10,889 nucleotides of DNA from Rhodobacteraceae bacterium UBA3087 (GTDB taxonomy: Bacteria; Pseudomonadota; Alphaproteobacteria; Rhodobacterales; Rhodobacteraceae): NCBI GenBank assembly GCA_002367285.1, contig DFBF01000103.1, forward strand, positions 191 to 11,079, given 5' to 3'. Positions within the stretch are counted from its first letter, which is position 1, and every line of letters starts with the position of its first letter. Under the pieces are notes generated by a model. That model ran no database searches. It was not told the DNA's origin and saw only the letters and a program-made list of their open reading frames with translations. The translations under genes were made by a program, and so were the position numbers. This document shows, piece by piece, positions 1 through 5,502 of the stretch.

Positions 1-137
1 TTGCGGCCAAACAGATAGGTTTCGAACTCTTCGTCGGTCGAGCCAGGGCCAAAACGCTTCAGATGCGCTTCGCCTTCGGCGTGCAGTTCCGTTTCATCGG
101 CCATCACGCCGCAGTTGGGGCATTCAAGGATCAGCAT
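1..137 (-). CDS. soxD: Sarcosine oxidase delta subunit, N-terminal part (runs off left edge)
   Basis: The first 45 codons are visible and read MLILECPNCG, then a stretch ending in EEFETYLFGR. Heterotetrameric sarcosine oxidase (alpha, beta, gamma, delta) converts sarcosine, tetrahydrofolate and O2 to glycine, 5,10-methylene-tetrahydrofolate and H2O2 in the cytoplasm. The delta subunit is a small zinc protein; in solved family structures two of the zinc ligands are Cys6 and Cys9, which match C6 and C9 here. The remaining ligands lie outside the window. The ATG is preceded by a GAGGA-like ribosome site located inside the upstream small membrane-protein gene, whose stop lies 14 bases into soxD, so the two are probably translationally coupled. 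soxB lies two genes upstream on the same strand. Identification is strong despite truncation. Confidence 0.9.
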   Translation of the reverse strand, partial: MLILECPNCGVMADETELHAEGEAHLKRFGPGSTDEEFETYLFGR

Positions 138-390
138 GTTGATCGTCCTCGTCATTCTTCTTTGCTAACGTTCGGCCAAATTGAAACAGGAGCAGACCGG
201 GGCACATGATTACGACAACTCGCAGCCAGTTCACTTGTGTCTTCAGAAGCCCAAGCAAACCACTTTCAAACTGTCCGAAAAACTTGAATGGGCTGATGTC
301 CGGATAATCGCTCGTGATCCACACCCAGAATGCGACCCCAAGGATCAACACTCCAAGAGCGGTTATGGCATGTCCCAGAACCCTTTTCAT
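124..390 (-). CDS. Small two-helix membrane protein inside the sox operon
   Basis: An 88-residue protein I do not recognise as a named family. Two hydrophobic segments are visible, about residues 5-26 and 56-73, separated by a roughly 30-residue polar/aromatic loop; the C-terminus is charged (KKNDEDDQHADP). It looks like an inner-membrane hairpin protein. The chosen start is the ATG that overlaps the soxB stop as TGATG; a TTG one codon upstream is also in frame but less likely. Its 3' end overlaps the soxD start by 14 bases, so it sits tightly between two subunits of a soluble enzyme. The familiar order is soxB-soxD-soxA-soxG, so this is an extra gene. The overlaps at both ends argue that it is really translated. 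A role in sarcosine metabolism, for example transport or membrane association, is only an inference from position. Confidence 0.72.
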   Translation of the reverse strand: MKRVLGHAITALGVLILGVAFWVWITSDYPDISPFKFFGQFESGLLGLLKTQVNWLRVVVIMCPGLLLFQFGRTLAKKNDEDDQHADP

Positions 391-1637
391 CAATGCGCCA
401 CCCCCGCCGCCACGCTTTCATCAATGAACCGCCCTTCGATAAAGCGGTTCAGGCCAAATTCGCCCGCCAATGGTCCCGGTTCGCCCTTGGCGACCAGCTC
501 GGCCATGGCCCAACCCGATCCGGGGATGGATTTGAACCCGCCCGTGCCCCAGCCACAGTTGATGAACGTATTGCCCAGCGGTGTTTTCGAGATGATTGGT
601 GACCGGTCGCCCGTCACGTCCACAATCCCCCCCCATTGGCGCATCATCTTCAGGCGCGACACCATCGGGAAGGTTTCAACCAACGCACGCACGGTTTCTT
701 CGACGTGGTGGAACGATCCGCGTTGGGTATAGTTGTTGAACCCGTCCGTGCCGCCGCCAATGACCATTTCGCCCTTGTCGGACTGGGACATATAGCCGTG
801 CACGGTGTTGGCCATGACGACCACGTCCATGCAGGGTTTGATCGGCTCGGACACCAGCGCCTGAAGCGCGACCGATTCCAGCGGCAGGTGGAACCCGGCC
901 TTGTTGGCCAGATCGCCCGCATTGCCCGCGACCACCATCGCCAGCTTGTCACAGTCGATATCGCCCAACGTGGTTTCAACGCCAGTGACCTTGCCACCCG
1001 CCTGTTTCACGCCGGTGACTTCGCATTTCTGGATGATATCCATGCCCATGTCGGAACAGGCGCGCGCATAGCCCCAGGCGACCGCATCATGGCGCGCGGT
1101 GCCGCCGCGGTCCTGATACAGCCCGCCCAGAACGGGATAACGCGGCCCATCCAGATTGATGATCGGCACGATTTCCTTGACCCGCTGCGGGCTGATGAAT
1201 TCGGTCTTCACGCCCTGCAAGGCATTTGCATGCGCCGTGCGCTCATAGCCCCGGATTTCGGATTGCGTCTGGGCCAGCATGATCACACCCCGCGGGGAAA
1301 ACATGACGTTATAGTTCAAATCCTGGCTCATCGTTTCGTACAGTGACCGGGCTTTCTCATAGATCGCCGCCGAGGGGTCTTGCAGATAGTTCGACCGGAT
1401 AATCGTCGTGTTGCGACCCGTATTGCCGCCGCCCAGCCAGCCCTTTTCGATGATCGCCACGTTGGTGATGCCGAAAGTCTTGCCCAAGTAAAACGCCGTG
1501 GCCAGGCCATGCCCGCCTGCGCCGACAATGACCACGTCATATTTGTTTTTGGGCTTGGGGCTTTTCCAGGCCCTCTCCCAACCGGTGTGATACCGTGCAC
1601 CTTCACGTGCGATTGCAAATGCCGAATAGCGCCGCAT
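390..1637 (-). CDS. soxB: Sarcosine oxidase beta subunit
   Basis: Catalytic flavoprotein subunit of heterotetrameric sarcosine oxidase, 415 residues, the usual family length. It holds the FAD at which sarcosine is oxidised and the covalently bound FMN that passes electrons to O2. Visible features: N-terminal Rossmann dinucleotide motif VVIVGAGGHG (about residues 35-44), NTTIIRSNYL (about 76-85), RHDAVAWG with H183 at the expected place of the FMN-linking histidine (His173 in the characterised enzyme), and the C-terminal CGWGTGGFKSIPGSGWA motif. The start MRRYSAFAIA was chosen because a purine-rich GGGGGGAAT lies just upstream; an in-frame extension upstream to 1805 has no family resemblance and would fill the intergenic region. 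The stop overlaps the next gene's ATG (TGATG). It is probably the first gene of the operon, read from a promoter in the gap shared with ccmI. Confidence 0.96.
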   Translation of the reverse strand: MRRYSAFAIAREGARYHTGWERAWKSPKPKNKYDVVIVGAGGHGLATAFYLGKTFGITNVAIIEKGWLGGGNTGRNTTIIRSNYLQDPSAAIYEKARSLYETMSQDLNYNVMFSPRGVIMLAQTQSEIRGYERTAHANALQGVKTEFISPQRVKEIVPIINLDGPRYPVLGGLYQDRGGTARHDAVAWGYARACSDMGMDIIQKCEVTGVKQAGGKVTGVETTLGDIDCDKLAMVVAGNAGDLANKAGFHLPLESVALQALVSEPIKPCMDVVVMANTVHGYMSQSDKGEMVIGGGTDGFNNYTQRGSFHHVEETVRALVETFPMVSRLKMMRQWGGIVDVTGDRSPIISKTPLGNTFINCGWGTGGFKSIPGSGWAMAELVAKGEPGPLAGEFGLNRFIEGRFIDESVAAGVAH

Positions 1638-1693
1638 GGCGATTCCCCCCGTTCGGGTTGCCGTTATTGTCTGATGTTTTACGCCCCGCCCCC

Positions 1694-1705
1694 CCTTGCG
1701 CAAGG
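1694..1705. repeat. 12-bp perfect palindrome CCTTGCGCAAGG, candidate operator
   Basis: CCTTGC at 1694-1699 is followed directly by its reverse complement GCAAGG at 1700-1705. It lies outside both coding regions, about 57 bases upstream of soxB and 129 upstream of ccmI, and covers the proposed soxB -35. Palindromes with a central CG such as TTGCGCAA are typical of dimeric helix-turn-helix repressors, including many LacI-family members. No regulator gene lies next to it, so the identity of the binding protein is unknown. Confidence 0.45.
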
Positions 1706-1733
1706 CGATCCAGCGCCGCTTGAGGTGAAAATC

Positions 1734-1761
1734 GCGACATCGTGTTATGTGGCAATGTCGC
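1734..1761. repeat. Spaced inverted repeat GCGACAT-N14-ATGTCGC
   Basis: Arms at 1734-1740 and 1755-1761 are exact reverse complements, 7 bp each. Centre-to-centre distance is 21 bp, two helical turns, which would put both half-sites on one face of the DNA. It lies in the divergent soxB-ccmI gap, about 100 bases upstream of soxB and 73 upstream of ccmI. A regulator site is more likely than a terminator, since a 14-base loop is long and no T-run follows on either strand. Confidence 0.4.
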
Positions 1762-1833
1762 AGGGGCGCGTTGGGGCTTTTGTCCGCGAGTGTTGCACGG
1801 TACACGAGGGGAACTCAAACGCGCGGAGGGAAC

Positions 1834-3090
1834 ATGGGGTTCTGGCTGATTTCTGGACTGATCACAGTGGTTGCTATGGCAATAATGCTGGCAGCTCTAT
1901 TGCGAAAGAATGCGGAAACGGCAAACGCCGCCGCAACATTTGACATGCAGGTCTATCGCGACCAGTTGAAAGAACTGGACCGCGATCTGGCACGCGGCAC
2001 CGTGACCGCCGACGAGGTCGACCGCACGCGCACCGAGATTTCGCGCCGCCTGCTTGAGGCCGACCGCAAGGCGCAGAAGGGCACGCAAACCAAACAGGCG
2101 CCCGCCGGGCTGACCTATGGCGCGGCGGTGATTGCCGTGCTGATCGTCGCCGGTGGGGGCTTCTTCCTCTATGACCGCCTGGGCGCTGCGGGCTATCCCG
2201 ATCTGGGGCTCAAGGTCCGCATTGCCGCCGCCAAGGAAGCCCGCGAAACCCGCCCCTCGCAAACCGCAGCCGAGGCCGAGCTGCCCGCATGGGCCAGCCC
2301 GCCTGCCGAAGCCCCCGCCGACTATATCGTGCTGGTGGACCGGCTGCGCAGCGCGGTTGCCGATCGCCCCAACGACATCGAAGGCCAGATGCTGATGTCC
2401 GATCACGAGGCCGCCCTGGGCAACTATGTCGCCGCCCATGCCGCCGCCGCACGGATCATCGACCTGAAAGGCGACGCTGCCACAGCGGGCGATTACGCCA
2501 AGCTGGCTGATCTGATGATCTTGGCTGCCGGTGGCTATGTCTCACCCCAGGCCGAAGCGGCGCTGGCGCAGGGGCTGAACATCGACCCCAACAACCATGT
2601 GTCGCTGTATTACACCGGGCTGATGTATGCCCAGAACGGCCGCCCCGACATTGCCTTTCGCCTGTGGCGTGGGCTGCTTGAAGACGGCCCGCAGGATGGC
2701 CCCTGGCTGGTGCCGATCCGTGGGCAGATCGAAGGCTTGGCCGCCATGGCCGGGGTCGACTATGCCGCCCCCGCAGCCCCTGCGCCGATGGCCCCGATGG
2801 TTCCGGGAATGCCCGGCCCCACCGCCGAAGATGTGGAAGCCGCCGGTGACATGACAGCCGAAGAACAGCAGGACATGATCCAGGGCATGGTCAGCAACCT
2901 GATGGAACGCCTGGCCACCGAAGGCGGCCCCGCCGCCGACTGGGCCCGCCTGATCAACGCGCTTGGTGTCATGGGCAATTCTGAACGGGCCCAGGCGATC
3001 TATGAAGAGGCCGAGGGACGCTTTGAAGGGCGCGACGAAGACCTCGCCACCCTGCGCGCCGCTGCCGTCGCTGCGGGGGTCGCCGAGTGA
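1834..3090 (+). CDS. ccmI: Cytochrome c maturation protein CcmI (CycH)
   Basis: 418 residues. CcmI is the membrane-anchored apocytochrome c chaperone of System I; it presents apocytochrome to the CcmF/CcmH haem-ligation complex on the periplasmic side. Visible: TM helix 1 at about residues 3-23, a cytoplasmic leucine-rich coiled loop with the characteristic VYRDQLKELDRDLARGTV (about 39-56), TM helix 2 at about 95-115, then a periplasmic TPR-like region (about 170-310), a Pro/Ala/Met-rich linker (about 310-332) and a final helical repeat. This two-helix plus TPR plan is that of Rhodobacter CcmI. The start MGFWLISG has GGAGGG 3 bases upstream, and the upstream 29 in-frame codons are not part of the family. 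The TGA overlaps the ruvX GTG by 4 bases (GTGA). The other ccm genes are not in the window. Confidence 0.93.
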   Translation: MGFWLISGLITVVAMAIMLAALLRKNAETANAAATFDMQVYRDQLKELDRDLARGTVTADEVDRTRTEISRRLLEADRKAQKGTQTKQAPAGLTYGAAVIAVLIVAGGGFFLYDRLGAAGYPDLGLKVRIAAAKEARETRPSQTAAEAELPAWASPPAEAPADYIVLVDRLRSAVADRPNDIEGQMLMSDHEAALGNYVAAHAAAARIIDLKGDAATAGDYAKLADLMILAAGGYVSPQAEAALAQGLNIDPNNHVSLYYTGLMYAQNGRPDIAFRLWRGLLEDGPQDGPWLVPIRGQIEGLAAMAGVDYAAPAAPAPMAPMVPGMPGPTAEDVEAAGDMTAEEQQDMIQGMVSNLMERLATEGGPAADWARLINALGVMGNSERAQAIYEEAEGRFEGRDEDLATLRAAAVAAGVAE

Positions 3091-3554
3091 TCTTTGACGA
3101 GATCGAAGACTTCGCCGCCGCCCTGCCCCCGATGACCGGCCTGACCGGGCTGGATCTGGGCGAAAAGACCATCGGCGTGGCCGTGTCCGACAGCCTGCGC
3201 CAGGTGTCCACGCCGCTGGAAACCGTCCGGCGCAAGAAATTCGGCGTGGACGCGGCGCGGCTGCTGGAGATCATCGCAGATCGCCAGTTGGGCGGCATCA
3301 TCCTGGGCCTGCCCCGCAACATGGACGGGTCCGAAGGGCCGCGCTGCCAATCCACCCGCGCATTCGCACGCAACCTGTCGCGCCTGACCGACCTGCCGAT
3401 CGGGTTCTGGGACGAACGCCTGTCCACAGTCGCCGCCGAACGCGCGCTGCTTGAGGCGGATACGTCACGCAAACGTCGCTCGGAGGTGATCGACCACGTC
3501 GCCGCCGGGTATATCCTGCAAGGTGTGTTGGACCGATTGAGGCATCTGGGATGA
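3087..3554 (+). CDS. ruvX: RuvX/YqgF family RNase H-fold nuclease
   Basis: 155 residues, family length about 130-160. This is the bacterial YqgF/RuvX protein, implicated in 16S rRNA 5'-end maturation and described as a putative Holliday junction resolvase. Conserved motifs are present: GLDLGEKTIGVAVSD (residues 21-35, acidic D23), GLPRNMDGSEG (74-84), FWDERLSTVAAE (107-118, acidic E110) and IDHVAAGYILQ (135-145, acidic D136), so the predicted acidic active site is intact. Translation starts at a GTG within the ccmI stop (GTGA) and ends at the next gene's ATG (ATGA), so three genes are translationally chained. The N-terminal 19 residues precede the conserved fold; I see no better internal start. 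Confidence 0.94.
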   Translation: MIFDEIEDFAAALPPMTGLTGLDLGEKTIGVAVSDSLRQVSTPLETVRRKKFGVDAARLLEIIADRQLGGIILGLPRNMDGSEGPRCQSTRAFARNLSRLTDLPIGFWDERLSTVAAERALLEADTSRKRRSEVIDHVAAGYILQGVLDRLRHLG

Positions 3555-3784
3555 GCGACGACGTCTGGAGCCGGGACGAACCCGAAAGCCCCTGTGTGAA
3601 CATCTGTGTCGTGCATCCCGAGGCGCGGATCTGCACCGGCTGCCTGCGGTCCATTGATGAAATCACACAATGGTCCAGGATGTCGCCCGAAGATCGCCGC
3701 GCGGTGATGGCCGACCTGCCCGCCCGCGCGCCGCTGATCGCCAAACGACGCGGCGGGCGCAAGGCGCGCCTGAAGCGCGAATAA
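3551..3784 (+). CDS. DUF1289 family small cysteine-rich protein
   Basis: 77 residues, matching DUF1289: PCVNICVVHPEARICTGC (residues 14-31), the EITQW motif (37-41), a following WSRMSPEDRR helix and LPAR (56-59). C15, C19, C28 and C31 form a C-x3-C-x8-C-x2-C pattern suited to binding zinc or a similar metal. The C-terminus is strongly basic (KRRGGRKARLKRE), which could contact nucleic acid. The family's function is not established. Its ATG overlaps the ruvX stop by 4 bases, making it the last gene of a ccmI-ruvX-DUF1289 unit. No clear terminator follows. Confidence 0.88.
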   Translation: MSDDVWSRDEPESPCVNICVVHPEARICTGCLRSIDEITQWSRMSPEDRRAVMADLPARAPLIAKRRGGRKARLKRE

Positions 3785-3808
3785 CGCCCCCCTCACCGCA
3801 ATGTGACG

Positions 3809-3830
3809 ACCAGGGTCAGACACCAGGTCA
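3809..3830 (+). repeat. Short imperfect direct repeat ACCAGG(G)TCA
   Basis: ACCAGGGTCA at 3809-3818 and ACCAGGTCA at 3822-3830 lie in the 72-bp gap between the DUF1289 gene and the broken secreted-protein gene. The copies differ by one G and are spaced 13 bases apart start to start. They could be a small regulator site or simply slippage; nothing else in the gap stands out. Confidence 0.25.
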
Positions 3831-3856
3831 AAGGCTAGGTGGAAAAGGACCCCACC

Positions 3857-4227
3857 ATGCGCCTTCTGTTGCCCCTCCTGCTCATGGCTACCCCAGTCTT
3901 GGCCGACTGAAATCCCGCCCTGATGACCGGATGATGGGGCAAGACGACCTTACCTTGGCGGTTACAGGCCAGAGGCTTGTCTTTTATGACGATGCAACGG
4001 CGCGTTTCGCAGATGATGGCAAATACGCCTATACCTACGAGGATGGTGGCACCTGGCTGGGGCTGTATGAGGTCATGACCGACAGCAGCATTTGCATCAC
4101 CTTCGTGACCGGCGTGACGCGCTGTGACCTTTATGTTCAGGCTGATGAACGCCTCGTGTTGGTCACCGCTGAGAGTATGCGATTTCCCATCAAGCACATT
4201 GAACACCTTACGGAGATTATTGAATAA
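3857..4227 (+). pseudogene. Small secreted-protein gene with frameshift after the signal peptide
   Basis: An ATG at 3857 with an AAAGGA ribosome site opens a textbook short signal peptide, MRLLLPLLLMATPVLAD, that meets TGA at 3908-3910. Immediately afterwards, in the frame shifted by one, a protein-like stretch runs to the TAA at 4225-4227: from about PDDRMMGQDDLTLAVTG onward it has regular aromatic and acidic residues (RLVFYDDATARF, KYAYTYEDGGTWLGLYEV, VTRCDLYV) and two cysteines in SSICITF and VTRCDL. A one-base change near 3907 would join signal and body into about 122 residues. I read it as a periplasmic protein gene inactivated by a frameshift, or one carrying a sequencing error. I do not recognise the mature domain as a named family. 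Alternatively the body could start at ATG 3931 as a cytoplasmic protein, but no convincing ribosome site precedes it. A GGTGG/CCACC stem at 3838-3856 puts the ribosome site in its loop. Confidence 0.62.
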
Positions 4228-4249
4228 TCTCCCCCTGCGGGGCGGTGGT

Positions 4250-4269
4250 GATTTTTCTGACGAAAAATC
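4250..4269. terminator. Candidate bidirectional terminator hairpin between convergent genes
   Basis: GATTTTTC at 4250-4257 and GAAAAATC at 4262-4269 are exact inverted repeats with a TGAC loop, giving an 8-bp A/T-rich stem on either strand. It sits 3 bases past the ispG stop (minus strand) and 22 bases past the stop of the broken secreted-protein gene (plus strand), the usual place for a shared terminator. On the plus strand a short CCCC-CTGC-GGGG stem at 4231-4242 precedes the T-run. Neither strand has a long T-run after the 8-bp stem, so this is not a canonical terminator. Confidence 0.5.
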
Positions 4270-4272
4270 GTG

Positions 4273-5400
4273 TCAGCTTTCCGCCTCAGCCTCAGCCTCA
4301 GCTTCAATCTGGGCCGCCCGCGTCTCCACCAGCCCAACGATGTGGTCGACCATCTTGTCATTTTCCAACTTGTGGTCCTGCTTGCCCGCAACATAGACCA
4401 TGCCGGACCCGGCCCCGCCGCCGGTGAACCCGACGTCCGTCATCAACGCTTCGCCCGGACCATTCACGACGCAGCCGATGATCGACAGCGACATGGGCGT
4501 GTGGATATGCGCCAGGCGGTCTTCCAATGCCGCGACGGTCTTGATCACATCAAAGCCCTGGCGCGCGCAGCTGGGGCAGGAAATGATGTTCACACCGCGA
4601 TGGCGCAGGCCCAGGGATTTCAGAATTTCAAAGCCGACTTTCACCTCTTCCACCGGATCGGCGGACAGGCTGACGCGGATTGTGTCACCGATGCCGGACC
4701 ACAGCAGGTTGCCCAGCCCAACGGCGGATTTGATCGTGCCGGACACAAATCCGCCCGCCTCGGTGATGCCCAGGTGAATGGGCGCGTCGGTGGCTTCGGC
4801 GATACCCTGATAGGCCGCCGCCGACAGGAACACGTCCGAGGCTTTCACGCTGATCTTATAGTCACGAAAATCATTGTCTTCCAGAATGCGGATGTGATCC
4901 AAGCCGCTTTCAACCATCGCCTCGGGGCAAGGTTCGCCATATTTTTCAAGCAGATGCTTTTCCAAGGATCCCGCATTCACGCCAATGCGGATCGAACAGC
5001 CATGATCCTTGGCGGCCTTGATCACCTCGCGCACGCGATCCTCGGACCCGATGTTGCCCGGGTTGATGCGCAGACAAGCCGCGCCAGCCTCGGCCGCCTC
5101 GATCGCGCGTTTATAGTGGAAATGGATGTCGGCAACGATCGGCACCGGGCTTTCGCGCACAATGTCGCGCAACGCTGCGGTCGAGCTTTCGTCCGGCGTC
5201 GAAATCCGCACGATGTCCGCCCCGGCCTCGGCCGCCGCCATGACCTGCGCCAGCGTCGCCTTCACGTCCGAGGAATCCGTGTTCGTCATGGTCTGCACCG
5301 CAATCGGCGCGTCCCCCCCGACAGGCACATTGCCCACCATCACCTGTCGCGATTTTCGACGTTCGATATCGCGCCAGGGGCGGATCGGATTATGGGTCAT
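4273..5400 (-). CDS. ispG: 4-hydroxy-3-methylbut-2-enyl-diphosphate synthase (flavodoxin-type), IspG/GcpE
   Basis: 375 residues. The enzyme reductively opens 2-C-methyl-D-erythritol 2,4-cyclodiphosphate to HMBPP, the penultimate step of the MEP isoprenoid pathway, using a [4Fe-4S] cluster. Cluster ligands are visible as C275 and C278 in SCPSCAR, C310 in IIGCVVNGPGEA, and E317, each offset by 5 from E. coli IspG (270, 273, 305, 312), so the active site is complete. The N-terminal TIM-barrel half shows VQTMTNTDSSDV (35-46), DIHFHYKRAI (91-100) and LRINPGNIG (110-118). The C-terminus ends in an alternating Ala-Glu tail encoded by three exact 6-bp repeats. It lies downstream of the rodZ-like gene on the same strand after a gap of 100 bases; a GAAAGG ribosome site precedes the ATG. 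Confidence 0.97.
   Translation of the reverse strand: MTHNPIRPWRDIERRKSRQVMVGNVPVGGDAPIAVQTMTNTDSSDVKATLAQVMAAAEAGADIVRISTPDESSTAALRDIVRESPVPIVADIHFHYKRAIEAAEAGAACLRINPGNIGSEDRVREVIKAAKDHGCSIRIGVNAGSLEKHLLEKYGEPCPEAMVESGLDHIRILEDNDFRDYKISVKASDVFLSAAAYQGIAEATDAPIHLGITEAGGFVSGTIKSAVGLGNLLWSGIGDTIRVSLSADPVEEVKVGFEILKSLGLRHRGVNIISCPSCARQGFDVIKTVAALEDRLAHIHTPMSLSIIGCVVNGPGEALMTDVGFTGGGAGSGMVYVAGKQDHKLENDKMVDHIVGLVETRAAQIEAEAEAEAES
4284..4301 (-). repeat. Hexanucleotide tandem repeat (CCTCAG)x3 in the ispG 3' end
   Basis: Three exact copies of CCTCAG on the plus strand, with a degenerate fourth unit beginning CTTCA after them, encode the alternating Glu-Ala tail (IEAEAEAEAES) at the IspG C-terminus. 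Each unit adds one Glu-Ala pair, so copy-number change would keep frame and affect only tail length. The tail lies beyond the conserved enzyme domain. Confidence 0.7.
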
Positions 5401-5485
5401 GACACGTGCCTTTCAGCCGGTTGATCTTACGCCCTGAATACCGCGCAAAACGGCGCGCGGGCAAGCACCCCCGTCGATCGTTTCG

Positions 5486-5502
5486 AACTTTCCGGGAAAG
5501 TT
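5486..5502. repeat. 17-bp palindrome AACTTTCCGGGAAAGTT over the rodZ stop codon
   Basis: AACTTTCC (5486-5493) and GGAAAGTT (5495-5502) are exact inverted repeats about one central base; the right arm includes two bases of the rodZ TAA stop. As RNA it could form a 6-bp stem with a 5-base loop between rodZ and ispG. There is no T-run after it on the minus strand, so a weak attenuator, an RNA-processing site or a protein-binding site for an ispG promoter are all possible. The rest of the 5401-5500 gap holds a second weak inverted repeat, CCGCGC (5441-5446) with GCGCGG (5455-5460). Confidence 0.35.

Larger units (their letters stand above)
1638..1833. promoter_or_regulatory. Divergent soxB / ccmI intergenic regulatory region
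   Basis: This 196-bp gap separates two divergently read genes and must carry promoters for both. On the minus strand a plausible soxB promoter is TTGCGC at 1701-1696, a 16-base spacer, and TAAAAC at about 1679-1674; the -35 would lie inside the perfect palindrome at 1694-1705. On the plus strand I see no convincing -35/-10 pair for ccmI; TTATGT at 1745-1750 is a weak -10 candidate between the arms of the 1734-1761 inverted repeat. The ccmI ribosome site GGAGGG is at 1825-1830. A G-rich run on the minus strand follows the palindrome. Promoter calls are by eye only. Confidence 0.5.

Noticed and set aside
636..1346. Open frame on the plus strand opposite soxB
   Set aside because: His/Arg-rich shadow translation; soxB motifs cover the same bases on the minus strand.
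1638..1805. N-terminal extension of soxB
   Set aside because: The extra 56 residues lack family resemblance, would cover the promoter gap, and a good ribosome site precedes the ATG at 1637.
2969..3823. Open frame on the minus strand opposite ccmI, ruvX and DUF1289
   Set aside because: It spans three coupled genes of the other strand and shows only Arg/Ser/Pro-rich shadow sequence.
3908..3910. Programmed frameshift or stop read-through at the signal-peptide stop
   Set aside because: No slippery heptamer or convincing downstream structure is visible; a simple mutation or sequencing error explains it better.
4541..4553. FNR-like sequence TTGATCACATCAA
   Set aside because: The spacer is 3 bases instead of 4 and it lies inside the ispG coding region, away from any promoter.
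4270..5424. Long open frame on the plus strand opposite ispG
   Set aside because: Antisense shadow of a fully conserved ispG; low-complexity composition and no ribosome site.
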